Source: Ruminococcus flavefaciens
GTDB taxonomy: Bacteria > Bacillota > Clostridia > Oscillospirales > Ruminococcaceae
DNA length: 62,949 bases
NCBI GenBank assembly: GCA_002371825.1
Contig: DFHF01000063.1
Coordinates: 1 to 62,949, forward strand
Direction: 5' to 3'
The notes beneath the pieces were generated by a model, which was not told the origin of the DNA, did not search any database, and saw only the letters and a list, made by a program, of their open reading frames with translations. Below are positions 43,325 through 51,605 of this stretch, in pieces; the first letter of the stretch is position 1; the number at the start of each line of letters is the position of its first letter. The position numbers and the translations under genes were made by a program.

Positions 43325-43663
43325 ATGATGAGGTTCATGGATAAGAGGATATATTTTACACTGGTATCGGCTGTTACTGTTTCCGGATTTATAGCCATTT
43401 GTACTATGGGGCAAAGCGTCCGGCAGTACAAGGCGGAAATGAAGCTTGCTGCTGCAGCCACTGAACAGACTGAGCCGTTGTATACCATACGGGAGCACTG
43501 CGGGCGGGCAGGGATATTCTGCCGGGGCAATAATGAACCGTTCCGCTATGCGGATATCAACCTCTTCCTGCTTCCCGAAAGTGACCGGGAGCAGATCAGG
43601 GAGGGGATAGGTTTCGATACGGAACAGGATCTGAGAGCCTATCTTGAGGATATGGAGTCCTGA
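43325..43663 (+). CDS. Small membrane-anchored protein with BofC-like C-terminal domain
   Basis: This 112-residue protein has an N-terminal basic patch and one hydrophobic segment (FTLVSAVTVSGFIAICTMG), an Ala-rich linker, and a C-terminal domain of about 55 residues (YTIREHCGRAGIF ... INLFLLPESDREQIREGIGF). The last part resembles the C-terminal domain of BofC, a forespore signalling protein, in pattern (Y-x-I-R-E-x-x-G-R ... LLP-x-x-D-x-x-x-L/I-x-x-G-I). ATG 43325 follows AAAGGAGG by 9 bases; the frame is open back to 43262. It is divergent from PBP1A. The function is not established. Confidence 0.72.
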   Translation: MMRFMDKRIYFTLVSAVTVSGFIAICTMGQSVRQYKAEMKLAAAATEQTEPLYTIREHCGRAGIFCRGNNEPFRYADINLFLLPESDREQIREGIGFDTEQDLRAYLEDMES

Positions 43664-43673
43664 AGCGGAGGGC

Positions 43674-43702
43674 ATAAAAAGAGCGTACAAAAAGTACGCT
43701 CT
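43674..43702 (-). terminator. Terminator of the sfsA operon
   Basis: Minus-strand stem AGAGCGTAC/GTACGCTCT (43680-43688 and 43694-43702) with a 5-base loop, then a T-rich tract (complement of 43674-43679). Confidence 0.87.
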
Positions 43703-43709
43703 GAGACTG

Positions 43710-44420
43710 CTACACCATCATTTCGGTTGTATCTATCGGCACGATATGATCTATCTGCACTGAATCCGAAGCAACTTTGCATCCGACAGCAATACACTCC
43801 ACTCCGCAGGCTATTGCCTGTCTCAGAGTGTCCCCGAATTCTTTGTGATTAATATCATTTGGGCGGAAGAGCTTCATCCCATCCATCTGTATAACAAACA
43901 GGATGTATGCTCCGAGCCCGTTCTTTTTGCACTCTATAAGCTCTTTCAGGTGCTTGACTCCACGTTCTGTCGGTGCATCAGGGAAAGAAGCTATCCCATC
44001 GTTTTCAAGAGTAACTCCCTTGACTTCAAGGAAGGATGTTTTTTCGCCATATTCGATACAGAAGTCAAATCGTGAGCTGCCGTAGGTGACCTCACGGCGG
44101 ATATTGCTGCCGGCCGGAAATAAAGCTCCGGCTCTCAGCCATTCCTCGGCCAATGCATTAGGAAGCTGTGAGTCCATATTGACTATGAGCGGAGGCAGTC
44201 CGTCTCGCAGCTTTTCAACTGCTATCAGGTCATAAGCCGTGCGGCGATCAGGATTTGAAGACTTTTCCAGCCATACCTGACGCCCCTTTATCAGGAGCTT
44301 CCTGCAGCGGCCGGTGTTTTTTACATGGACAGTTTCTGTTCTGCCATCTATTTCGACTTCTGCGATAAATCTATTTGGCCGGCTGATAAATACTGCCGGG
44401 ACTATATTGCAGTATCTCAT
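43710..44420 (-). CDS. sfsA: SfsA family protein (DNA/RNA nuclease type)
   Basis: This 236-residue protein has RFIAEVEIDGRTETVHVKNTGRC at the start and SSRFDFCIEYGEKTSFLEVKGVTLENDG in the middle, the markers of SfsA (an OB-fold plus PD-(D/E)XK nuclease-like core). SfsA was first linked to maltose gene expression; its exact role is uncertain. The start overlaps the stop of the GT-C gene upstream by 4 bases. Confidence 0.92.
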   Translation of the reverse strand: MRYCNIVPAVFISRPNRFIAEVEIDGRTETVHVKNTGRCRKLLIKGRQVWLEKSSNPDRRTAYDLIAVEKLRDGLPPLIVNMDSQLPNALAEEWLRAGALFPAGSNIRREVTYGSSRFDFCIEYGEKTSFLEVKGVTLENDGIASFPDAPTERGVKHLKELIECKKNGLGAYILFVIQMDGMKLFRPNDINHKEFGDTLRQAIACGVECIAVGCKVASDSVQIDHIVPIDTTEMMV

Positions 44421-46015
44421 TCTATGTCCTTTTTCACATTTTCCGCAAGGTCACTGCGGACGTATATGACGGTGTATACTGTTATTATCTTATCCTTGAA
44501 CACACGCTGGCCCCTTTTGAGATAGCAGAGGGTATATTTGTCTTCCAATCCAAGCTGCTTGGTCTCTTCCGCAATTGAAACTGAGGATGTAAGTATAACA
44601 TCCGGACTTCCCAGGGATCTCATCCATTCAATGTCAGATGCATACTCTTCATCAGTTGTCATTACATGAGTTGAGTAGGAGGCTCCTTGGTCTGCGTTTA
44701 TGAAGATATTTTTTTCCATGAAGCCGTTAACGCTGGTAGAACCGTATGTCAGCATCCTTGTAGTGTCTTCATTCCAGGCGGAAAAAATTTTTTTGTCTTC
44801 AAGGTCATTGTCCTTTATCCACTGAGCGGCATTTTCACCGGCATCATAAGGATTCTTTATGTCAATAGAATAGCTGTATACGCTCCAGTAGATGTTGACT
44901 GCTGTGGCAATTCCGAAAAACGCGCCTACAATATACCTGGAGCTCTTTTTCAATGATTGTGATTTTTCAAGGGGGGCTTTCAGCTCCTCTATGGTTATCG
45001 GTTCTGTTTTCTGAGCTATCCAGAGGATCATTATTGAAAAGGTTATAAAGATGCCGAAATGGTGCGGCATTGCATACATTGAAAGGAAAAATGTAAGAAA
45101 AATATACGGGATAAGCAGTTCGCTTATGATCTTTCGCTTTTTGCAGATAGATATAAGGATATACCAGATCAATGCAGAGAAAAATCCGCCGACTATCAGA
45201 TCGGTCAATCCCGGATCCAGGGTTTGCAGCCAGGTATCATCGTTGATGTATGATGTGAAAACGGTCTCTGATGGGAGTAGGGTCCAGCACATAATAAATG
45301 CCAAGATCACTTTATTAAAATGGAGCAGACGGATACCGTTAGCATTTCCCTGCGGAAAAATATCAGCAATGATAATAACGGCGCCTGCCAGGAGCAGACA
45401 ATAAGAGGCAATAAGCTTTTTATTGGTATTTTTTAGAACTCCGGAGATGCTCTTTTCTTTCAGTATTCTGTGGAGCAGGTCAGCAGCGGCAAGACCTCCG
45501 GCGACAGCGATACCGTAGGAATGGCACAGGCAGATAAACAGCATAGCCAGCAGGTATCTGAAGGGCTTTTTGTCTCTGTCAGGGTAAACATCAGCCACCA
45601 GCAAACCAGCCAGCATCAGCATGGCATATGGTCTTGAAATGACGCTGTACTGATAGAGGATATAGTAGTTCAGGGAAAGAAAAATCTTCATTTTCCAGCC
45701 GAAGGGGGAGCGCAGCTCCAGCATTGCAGCAAATCCGGCAAATGTGACGATCTGCGCTAAATTAAGAGCGACTCGGCAGGAGAGTCCCAGCTTTGCAGGC
45801 AGGAGCAGGATATGCCAGAGCGGGGGATGTCCCTCATAATGTGGGAGAACGAAAAAAATGTCATGAAATGATGCATCTCTTGCAATGAGATAGGCCTGTA
45901 TCTCGTCAAACCACGGCTCATGGAAGAATGTTCCGGATACAGACAGAGCTGTCAGGATGAAGAACAGTATTATCCCAGTGAGCCTGTCCCTGCTGAGGGA
46001 CTTGCTTTTTTCCAT
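44417..46015 (-). CDS. GT-C type polyprenol-dependent glycosyltransferase-like membrane protein
   Basis: This 532-residue polytopic protein has an acidic Asp-Glu motif in the first outer loop (FHEPWFDEIQAYLIARDAS), followed by about ten hydrophobic segments and a soluble C-terminal domain from about residue 400. This is the layout of GT-C enzymes such as ArnT/PMT types, which use polyprenyl-phosphate sugars outside the membrane. The acceptor is unknown. The gene has no close relation to its neighbours apart from the 4-base overlap with sfsA. Confidence 0.78.
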   Translation of the reverse strand: MEKSKSLSRDRLTGIILFFILTALSVSGTFFHEPWFDEIQAYLIARDASFHDIFFVLPHYEGHPPLWHILLLPAKLGLSCRVALNLAQIVTFAGFAAMLELRSPFGWKMKIFLSLNYYILYQYSVISRPYAMLMLAGLLVADVYPDRDKKPFRYLLAMLFICLCHSYGIAVAGGLAAADLLHRILKEKSISGVLKNTNKKLIASYCLLLAGAVIIIADIFPQGNANGIRLLHFNKVILAFIMCWTLLPSETVFTSYINDDTWLQTLDPGLTDLIVGGFFSALIWYILISICKKRKIISELLIPYIFLTFFLSMYAMPHHFGIFITFSIMILWIAQKTEPITIEELKAPLEKSQSLKKSSRYIVGAFFGIATAVNIYWSVYSYSIDIKNPYDAGENAAQWIKDNDLEDKKIFSAWNEDTTRMLTYGSTSVNGFMEKNIFINADQGASYSTHVMTTDEEYASDIEWMRSLGSPDVILTSSVSIAEETKQLGLEDKYTLCYLKRGQRVFKDKIITVYTVIYVRSDLAENVKKDIE

Positions 46016-46040
46016 ATATATCTCCTTTTACATAAAAAAT

Positions 46041-46070
46041 ATAAAATTCAGGGCGCCTTGAACGGCGCCC
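46041..46070 (-). terminator. Terminator after the flavin reductase-rubredoxin gene
   Basis: GGGCGCC/GGCGCCC (46051-46057 and 46064-46070) with a 6-base loop; a T-rich tract follows on the minus strand. Confidence 0.8.
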
Positions 46071-46086
46071 GAAATGATGAGCTTTT

Positions 46087-46869
46087 TTAAACCTTTTCAA
46101 ACTCTGAAGGAACGACACCGCATATGGGACATTCAAAGTCCTCCGGCAGCTCGTCTCCCTCATACTCATATCCGCAGACGGTACATCTCCATATGGTCTT
46201 GCCTTCGGGAGTTTTGCCGACTGGTACAGCCTCCTCAGGGGCAGCTCCGCCTGTTACTTTTTCAAAGTCAGAGGCAGGGTGCTTGCAGATGGGACAGACA
46301 AAGTCCTCCGGGAGCTCGTCTCCTATGTATTCGTATCCGCAGATAATACATCTCCATATGGTCTTGCCCTCAGGAGTTTTACCCACCTCTGCAGGACGGG
46401 GCTTGATATTGCTGAGGTAGTACTCATAGGTCGAGGAAGGTGTATCGTCGAGAACTTCCATATCAGTGATATCTGCAATGAACATTGTATGAGTACCCAG
46501 GTCTATGGCCTGACAGACCTTTGCTGACATGAAGGCATTTGTGCCCTCTGTCACATAGTAAAGGTCATTGGAGGAGCGATTGCATTTTCCGAATCCTTCA
46601 AATTTATCCGCATCTCTGCCGGACTGGAAGCCGAAGCGCTTGAAAAGTGCGAAATCAGCGGCCTTGCTTATGACTGAAACGTTGAATTTGGCTGTATTCT
46701 GTATCATTTCGTGGGTCAGGTTGTCCTTGTTTACGGTCAGGCTTATCCTGTTTGGAGTTGTCGTTACCTGACCGACGGTATTTGTAATACAGCCGTTATC
46801 GAAGCCGTCCTGTCGGGCTGTGACTACAAAGAGTCCGTAGCTGAGTTTATACATTGCTTTCTTGTCCAT
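46087..46869 (-). CDS. Flavin reductase-like flavoprotein with two tandem rubredoxin domains
   Basis: Residues 1-155 are a flavin reductase-like FMN domain (LSYGLFVVTARQDGFDNGCITNTVGQVTTTPN). Two rubredoxins follow, with iron-binding CxxCG and CPIC pairs at about 174-195 and 229-250. The two copies are nearly identical and repeat with a 55-residue period (starting GKTPEGKTIWRC). The family (high-molecular-weight rubredoxin/NADH:rubredoxin flavoproteins) usually carries one rubredoxin. It probably moves electrons in oxygen defence, for example to a flavodiiron protein or rubrerythrin. Confidence 0.92.
   Translation of the reverse strand: MDKKAMYKLSYGLFVVTARQDGFDNGCITNTVGQVTTTPNRISLTVNKDNLTHEMIQNTAKFNVSVISKAADFALFKRFGFQSGRDADKFEGFGKCNRSSNDLYYVTEGTNAFMSAKVCQAIDLGTHTMFIADITDMEVLDDTPSSTYEYYLSNIKPRPAEVGKTPEGKTIWRCIICGYEYIGDELPEDFVCPICKHPASDFEKVTGGAAPEEAVPVGKTPEGKTIWRCTVCGYEYEGDELPEDFECPICGVVPSEFEKV
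46090..46386 (-). repeat. Tandem duplication encoding the two rubredoxins
   Basis: Two copies of a segment of about 130 bases, with a 165-base period, encode residues 162-205 and 217-260. The high DNA identity indicates a recent duplication. Confidence 0.85.
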
Positions 46870-46946
46870 AGAGATGCCTCCTTTTATAGTAAATGATCTT
46901 AAATGAGAGCGCCTGAGTCAGTATAATCCGGGCAAGGGGATGCTGT

Positions 46947-48293
46947 TTATTTCAGCTCACTTACAAGCTTCTTGAATACATCTCCACGTTCCTCGAAGTT
47001 CTTGAAAATACCGTAGCTTGCTGCAGCAGGAGAGAGCACACAGCTCTTTCCCTCAGGAGTTATCTCCGAAGCAAGTTTTACAGCCTCTTCAAGGTGCGGT
47101 ACATATTTTATTCTCTGAGTATCTCCGCAGTCTTCCATAAGCATATCATAAACTCTCTTGCCGGAAGCCTCCATACAGATCACATTTACATCTGATGTTT
47201 TCAGGAAATCGGTAAGAGGAGTATAATCTATGCCTCTGTCCATACCGCCGATGAGAATAGTTGCAGCCTCCGGAACGCTTTTTACAGCCTCTATAGCCGT
47301 AGCGCAGGCGGTGGAGATAGAGTCGTCATACCAGCGGATACCCTTGACGGTGTCAACAAATTCAAGACGGTGAGCCAGCGGGTCAAAGGTACAAAGGGCT
47401 TTATCGAAATCCTCAGGCTCTACCAGTGATGACATTACGGTCATTTCATATGCGACTGCTATATTGTAGTGGTTGTGGACTCCGAGGAGCTTTATTTTGT
47501 CTGTTGGTATGACGTATTTATTGTCCTCAGCGATGATAACTCCGCCTGATACGAAAACGTCAGCGCTGGGATCGCTGTTGGACACGGTATAGACATACCA
47601 GGAGCGGAATTCCTTAGGTGCTATCTCAGAGTTTATGAGGAGAGTATCCTCATCATGCTGGTGGAGATATATGTTCTTCTTTGCGTTGTAGTAATTCTCC
47701 ATAGTGCCGTAATGGTCAAGATGCTCCTCATAGAGGTTGAGGAAAACGGCCTTGGAGGGGGAAACTGTCATATATTCAAGCTGGTGGCAGGAGAGCTCGC
47801 ATACCACAATAGTATCCTCGCCCATATCCTCTGCGATATCGAATACCGGTATTCCGATATTTCCTGCTATTCGGCAGTCAACTCCCGACTCCTTCAGTAT
47901 ATGGTATATGAGGGAGGTCACGGTGCTCTTGCCCTTGGTGCCGGTTATGCCGATTATCTGCTCACGGTAGACAGTGAAGAATATCTGTGTTTCAGATGTT
48001 ATCTCACAGCTGAGATGTGACGGAGGCTGATTCAGCACTATTCCCGGGGATTTGAATACGATATCGAACTTGTTGAGGCACTCCTGATATCCTTCTCCGG
48101 TAATGAGCTCAACGCTGTCCGGGAGCTTATTTGCGGCTCTGTCGACATTGTTGAGGTCAGCTATAGCGATCGACTTCGGCAGACAGTATTTTTCCAGTAT
48201 CCTGTATGTGGATCTTCCCTCACGGCCGAAGCCAAGTATGCAGACTGTTTTTCCGGCTGTATGGTTTCTGATGTATTCAGCAAATTTATTCAA
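46947..48293 (-). CDS. murD: UDP-MurNAc-L-alanyl amino-acid ligase (MurD family, possibly L-Glu-specific MurD2)
   Basis: This 448-residue Mur ligase has the ATP loop ITGTKGKSTVT (118-126), the central domain and the C-terminal ligase domain with DDSISTACATA-like and GGMDRGIDY motifs. It adds glutamate to UDP-MurNAc-L-Ala in the cytoplasm. Standard MurD uses D-Glu. Here the gene overlaps a MurL-like epimerase by 4 bases, the arrangement described for the MurD2-MurL pair in Xanthomonas, where MurD2 adds L-Glu and MurL then inverts it. L-Glu use is therefore suggested by context but not visible in the sequence. Confidence 0.9.
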   Translation of the reverse strand: MNKFAEYIRNHTAGKTVCILGFGREGRSTYRILEKYCLPKSIAIADLNNVDRAANKLPDSVELITGEGYQECLNKFDIVFKSPGIVLNQPPSHLSCEITSETQIFFTVYREQIIGITGTKGKSTVTSLIYHILKESGVDCRIAGNIGIPVFDIAEDMGEDTIVVCELSCHQLEYMTVSPSKAVFLNLYEEHLDHYGTMENYYNAKKNIYLHQHDEDTLLINSEIAPKEFRSWYVYTVSNSDPSADVFVSGGVIIAEDNKYVIPTDKIKLLGVHNHYNIAVAYEMTVMSSLVEPEDFDKALCTFDPLAHRLEFVDTVKGIRWYDDSISTACATAIEAVKSVPEAATILIGGMDRGIDYTPLTDFLKTSDVNVICMEASGKRVYDMLMEDCGDTQRIKYVPHLEEAVKLASEITPEGKSCVLSPAAASYGIFKNFEERGDVFKKLVSELK

Positions 48294-49672
48294 AGCAAAC
48301 GCTCCATTTCCTTAGTCAAAATTGTTCTGAACTCATCCGGGAGCAGGTTCTCCTCGTTGAATGAGCCGCAGCATTCCCTGTTCAGTTCGTCGATATTTTC
48401 GGGGTGATACAGACCTCTTGACCTGTATTCCTCAAAGAGCAGGGGAAGCTCCTCTCCCTGAGAGAGCATTCTGCGGATAGCCAGTGTTACCGCAAGATTA
48501 ACCTCATCTATGCTGCCCACGCATTCAAATGGCTTGTGCTCGGACTGTCCGATGAGCTCAATGAAGTATTCCTTCATGTCTGCGTCGCGGAGCATATCTC
48601 TTCCGAAAATGCCACAAAGCTCCTCACGGCTGAGGAACGGCGAAAGGATAAGGGCTACAAACAGGCATTTCGGACACTCTCCGCACCATATATCGGGAGA
48701 TACCTTGCTGCCCAGATTACAGCTCCTGAATACGGGAAGATATTTCTTGTGTGATACGAACATCTTTGCGATCTGGAATTCTGCAAGAGGCCTCAGGAAG
48801 CTGAAATAGTATATGCCGGTACGGAGATACTTCTCCTCATATTCATGGAAGTCACGCTCAAACTCAAAGCTCTTTGAGTACTGGTGATTGACCTCCTGAC
48901 CTGATACTGTACTTTCGTTGGCGCTGGCCTCATTGGAGAGGACGATATATTTCAGTCCGTTGAGGTAAGCGGTTATCTCAGCGGAAAATGCGACTATGGA
49001 CGAGAAGGGAGTGTGGCCGTTCAGATATCCCTGCTGGTTGAGTGGGATGAGAGAGCGGTCGAAGTTTCTCTTTGCGGTGATGAGAGCCTCTTCCGGCAGC
49101 CCGGCAGCCTCTACAGTAGCGCTTATTGAGCGGCGCTTGTTTATTGCATAGCATCGGCATTCCATACCGGCCTGAGTGAGAGTTTCCAGCGTCAGTGCTG
49201 AGTCCTTTCCGCCGCCTACCGGCACAAGACATCCGCTGAGACTGCGCTGGGAAGGCTTCTCCGGCAGGGAGAATTTTCCGGCAGATCTTATGCTGACAAA
49301 TGACTCGATATCGGTCTTTATGCCGTTGACGTAGAAGAACTCTCCCAGTCCGAGGAACCAGAGCTTCTTCCACCAATTTATCTGATCTTCTGACAGCTCA
49401 CCGCACTCGACTCTGACTTCCGGAGAGCATACGGCCTTCCAGTAGCTGACTGCCTCAGCCATACCCATTGAAAAAGCAAGGCGCTCGAATACCGGATCGT
49501 CCTTTACAGAAATGCCCTCAGGCTTCGGGAAGCTCCATGAGGGAGAGAAATCCGCAAGTCCTTCAATAGAAAAGGCAAAGGAGATATCTACGGTGCTGTC
49601 GGTTTCAGCAATATTGCATGACTTATAGGCGAATACTGGATATTCGCCTCTGAACTTTTCAAATTTATCCAT
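48290..49672 (-). CDS. murL: MurL-like UDP-MurNAc-L-Ala-L-Glu epimerase
   Basis: This 460-residue protein has a PP-loop-type ATP site, PVGGGKDSALTLE (151-163), followed by VLSNEASANES (244-254) and a Cys-rich WCGECPKC (329-336). These features and its overlap with a MurD gene match MurL, which uses ATP to epimerise the terminal L-Glu of UDP-MurNAc-L-Ala-L-Glu to D-Glu. MurL replaces glutamate racemase in some bacteria. The start has GGAGG upstream. The call rests on recollection of the family and on the pairing; a PP-loop enzyme of another pathway remains possible. Confidence 0.75.
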   Translation of the reverse strand: MDKFEKFRGEYPVFAYKSCNIAETDSTVDISFAFSIEGLADFSPSWSFPKPEGISVKDDPVFERLAFSMGMAEAVSYWKAVCSPEVRVECGELSEDQINWWKKLWFLGLGEFFYVNGIKTDIESFVSIRSAGKFSLPEKPSQRSLSGCLVPVGGGKDSALTLETLTQAGMECRCYAINKRRSISATVEAAGLPEEALITAKRNFDRSLIPLNQQGYLNGHTPFSSIVAFSAEITAYLNGLKYIVLSNEASANESTVSGQEVNHQYSKSFEFERDFHEYEEKYLRTGIYYFSFLRPLAEFQIAKMFVSHKKYLPVFRSCNLGSKVSPDIWCGECPKCLFVALILSPFLSREELCGIFGRDMLRDADMKEYFIELIGQSEHKPFECVGSIDEVNLAVTLAIRRMLSQGEELPLLFEEYRSRGLYHPENIDELNRECCGSFNEENLLPDEFRTILTKEMERLL

Positions 49673-49687
49673 TTCTTCCTCCGTATT

Positions 49688-50065
49688 TCAGTCCTTGTCT
49701 CTGAGCTTTAAGAAATGAGCTCGGAGCAGCTCAAAGGTCTGGTCGGAGATATCGTGTTCTATCTTACATGCATCCTCTGCGGCTGTATCCTTATCTACAC
49801 CGAGAAGCTCAAAAAAGCTGGACAGTACCTTGTGTCTGTCATATATGTGCTCTGCGACCTCACGGCCTTTTTCTGTAAGGGTGATGTGGTTGTCAGAGTC
49901 GACCTTGACCAGGTCATCGTCCTTCATTTTCTTGAGTACGATAGACACGGTAGGACGGGAATATCCTAAGTATGAGCAGATATCTATAGCATGAACATCG
50001 GGCTGCTTCTGTGAGAGGATGAGTATCGTCTCAAGGTAGTTTTCAACTGCTTCTGTAATAGCCAT
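49688..50065 (-). CDS. DtxR/MntR family metal-dependent regulator
   Basis: This 125-residue regulator has an N-terminal winged helix (VENYLETILILSQKQPDVHAIDICSYLGYSRPTVSIVLKKM) and a metal-binding/dimerisation region (TLTEKGREVAEHIYDRHKVLSSFFELLGV, EDACKIEHDISDQTFELLRAH). It probably represses Mn or Fe uptake genes when metal is bound. ATG 50065 follows AAGGAG and is preferred over upstream frame codons at 50095. It lies just upstream of the murL-murD pair on the same strand; whether they share a transcript is unclear. Confidence 0.9.
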   Translation of the reverse strand: MAITEAVENYLETILILSQKQPDVHAIDICSYLGYSRPTVSIVLKKMKDDDLVKVDSDNHITLTEKGREVAEHIYDRHKVLSSFFELLGVDKDTAAEDACKIEHDISDQTFELLRAHFLKLRDKD

Positions 50066-50135
50066 TATGTGTTCTCCTTTACGTTTCATCACCATACCAT
50101 CGCCTTGTTCCGGACGATAGTGGTATACATATTAC

Positions 50136-50164
50136 ATTATATCATATTTTTATCGGGATTACAA
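50136..50164 (-). promoter_or_regulatory. Promoter for the DtxR/MntR-type gene
   Basis: Minus strand TTGTAA (50159-50164), 17-base spacer, TATAAT (50136-50141). Confidence 0.75.
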
Positions 50165-50208
50165 CACTTTTTTGTGAACGAAGTCATGAGGGCATTGCTT
50201 ATGCAAAA

Positions 50209-50246
50209 TAAAAAGCCGCAGATGAGCTTAATGCCCTGTCTGCGGC
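50209..50246 (-). terminator. Terminator after uppP
   Basis: GCCGCAGA/TCTGCGGC (50215-50222 and 50239-50246) with a 16-base loop, then a T-rich tract on the minus strand. Confidence 0.85.
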
Positions 50247-50256
50247 TGTCCGTTAG

Positions 50257-51105
50257 TTATTTGATTGCGAAATAGAGTATTACCAGTGCTCCGAGGACAA
50301 TTCTGTACCAGCCGAACACCTTGAAGTCATGCTTCTTGATATATCCCATGAGGAATTTGATGACGAATAGTGATACCACAAATGCAGTTATCATGCCGGC
50401 AGCAAGGACTGCAATCTCTGTACCTGAGAAGTCGAGTCCGAATTTTGCCAGCTTCAGCAGGCTTGCTCCGAACATTACGGGAACTGCCAGATAAAAGGTG
50501 AACTCAGCTGCAACAGTTCTTGAAATGCCTATCATAAGCGCACCAACTATAGTTGCTCCGGAACGTGATGTGCCGGGGAAAACAGCTGCAATAAGCTGGA
50601 ACATACCTATTATAAATGCTGCTTTATAGGTGAGCTGACTTATATCCGTTACCTTGGGAGAGCGTCCCTTGTTCCAGTTTTCAACTATGATGAAGGCGAT
50701 TCCGAATACTATCAGAGCTACTGCAACAGTCCAGGGATTGTAGAAGTGCTCGTCTATCCAGTCGTCAAAGAGCAGTCCCACTACAGCCGCAGGTATGCAG
50801 GCTGCAAGTACCTTGAACCACATCTGGAATATGTCTTTTTTAATGTATGCCCCGAAGCCTTTGTCAGAGAGGGGAGCGTTATTCTCTTTTTTGCCGAAGG
50901 GCCAGAGCTTGTGCCAGAAGATGACTACTACCGCCATTATCGCACCCAGCTGAATGACTACGTCGAACATCTTCTTGAAGTCCTCCGACTGCTTCAGCTT
51001 CAGGAATTCGTCTACAAGTATCAGGTGTCCTGTGCTGCTTATGGGCAGCCATTCTGTAATTCCCTCGACTATTCCGAGAATTATGGATTTTATTATCTCT
51101 ATCAT
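50257..51105 (-). CDS. uppP: Undecaprenyl-diphosphatase
   Basis: This 282-residue polytopic protein has the two BacA/UppP signatures EGITEWLPISSTGH (N-terminal) and FPGTSRSGATI (C-terminal half). It removes a phosphate from undecaprenyl pyrophosphate so that the lipid carrier can be reused for cell wall and capsule. ATG 51105 is the usual family start (MIEIIKSIILGIVEGITEW); the frame continues upstream only as non-coding sequence. Confidence 0.95.
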   Translation of the reverse strand: MIEIIKSIILGIVEGITEWLPISSTGHLILVDEFLKLKQSEDFKKMFDVVIQLGAIMAVVVIFWHKLWPFGKKENNAPLSDKGFGAYIKKDIFQMWFKVLAACIPAAVVGLLFDDWIDEHFYNPWTVAVALIVFGIAFIIVENWNKGRSPKVTDISQLTYKAAFIIGMFQLIAAVFPGTSRSGATIVGALMIGISRTVAAEFTFYLAVPVMFGASLLKLAKFGLDFSGTEIAVLAAGMITAFVVSLFVIKFLMGYIKKHDFKVFGWYRIVLGALVILYFAIK

Positions 51106-51136
51106 AGCTATTTCCTTTCTTCCGTAGATAGTTGCT

Positions 51137-51165
51137 ATTATAGCATATTTTAATATGTATGTCAA
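51137..51165 (-). promoter_or_regulatory. Promoter for uppP
   Basis: Minus strand TTGACA (51160-51165), 17-base spacer, TATAAT (51137-51142): exact consensus. Confidence 0.85.
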
Positions 51166-51194
51166 ATCTTGAGAAATGAGAATTGAGAAAGTAG

Positions 51195-51216
51195 GGGAGG
51201 CCGCCCTCGGCCTCCC
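51195..51216. repeat. Inverted repeat upstream of the uppP promoter
   Basis: GGGAGGCCG/CGGCCTCCC (51195-51203 and 51208-51216) forms a GC-rich 9-base stem with loop CCCT and no adjacent T-run. Role unknown. Confidence 0.5.
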
Positions 51217-51238
51217 GGGATAAAGACATTTTCTCCGC

Positions 51239-51276
51239 AAAAATATAACTGCCGAAGGTTTGATTCCTCCGGCAGT
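51239..51276 (-). terminator. Terminator of the XRE regulator gene
   Basis: ACTGCCGAAGG and CCTCCGGCAGT (51248-51258 and 51266-51276, one G-T pair) form an 11-base stem that begins at the stop codon; on the minus strand a T-rich tract follows. Confidence 0.82.
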
Positions 51277-51497
51277 CATTTTGTATGCAGTTCCTTATCA
51301 TTAGTCCGGCCGAGGATATAATCGGCGGATACATTGTAATAATCAGCAAGAGTGACAAGGTGTCTCAAAGGCAGCTCTCGTTCACCTGTCTCGTAACGGG
51401 AGTACTGCGGCTGTGTTGTATTCAGCAGTTTTGCAACGTCAGATTGCTGCATATCCATGTCTTCACGAAGGTCTTTAAGCCGCTGTAAATAGTACAC
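51276..51497 (-). CDS. XRE family helix-turn-helix regulator
   Basis: This 73-residue single-domain protein is a Cro/CI-type helix-turn-helix (LREDMDMQQSDVAKLLNTTQPQYSRYETGERELPLRHLVTLADYYNVSADYILG). GTG 51497 follows AGGAG by 8 bases. It is divergent from the zinc-ribbon gene at 51,606, and the two promoters overlap at their -35 boxes. It probably controls that neighbour and itself through the inverted repeat at 51565-51584. Confidence 0.92.
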   Translation of the reverse strand: MYYLQRLKDLREDMDMQQSDVAKLLNTTQPQYSRYETGERELPLRHLVTLADYYNVSADYILGRTNDKELHTK

Positions 51498-51536
51498 AAA
51501 ATCACTCCTGCCGAATTATTCTTTCATACAAATTCT

Positions 51537-51565
51537 ATCATATTATTGCCGCTATGGCTTGACAA
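51537..51565 (-). promoter_or_regulatory. Promoter for the XRE regulator
   Basis: Minus strand TTGTCA (51560-51565), 17-base spacer, TATGAT (51537-51542). Its -35 overlaps the -35 of the opposite promoter. Confidence 0.7.
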
Positions 51566-51587
51566 TATATCCATTTGGATATATAAT
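51559..51587 (+). promoter_or_regulatory. Promoter for the zinc-ribbon protein gene
   Basis: TTGACA (51559-51564), 17-base spacer, TATAAT (51582-51587): exact consensus. Confidence 0.85.
51565..51584. promoter_or_regulatory. Inverted repeat in the promoter spacer (candidate XRE operator)
   Basis: ATATATCC/GGATATAT, perfect 8-base arms with a 4-base centre, lies between the -35 and -10 boxes of the zinc-ribbon gene promoter and reaches into its -10. A dimeric XRE protein bound here would block that promoter. Confidence 0.6.
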
Positions 51588-51605
51588 TGATTTGGAGGTG
51601 GTAAT

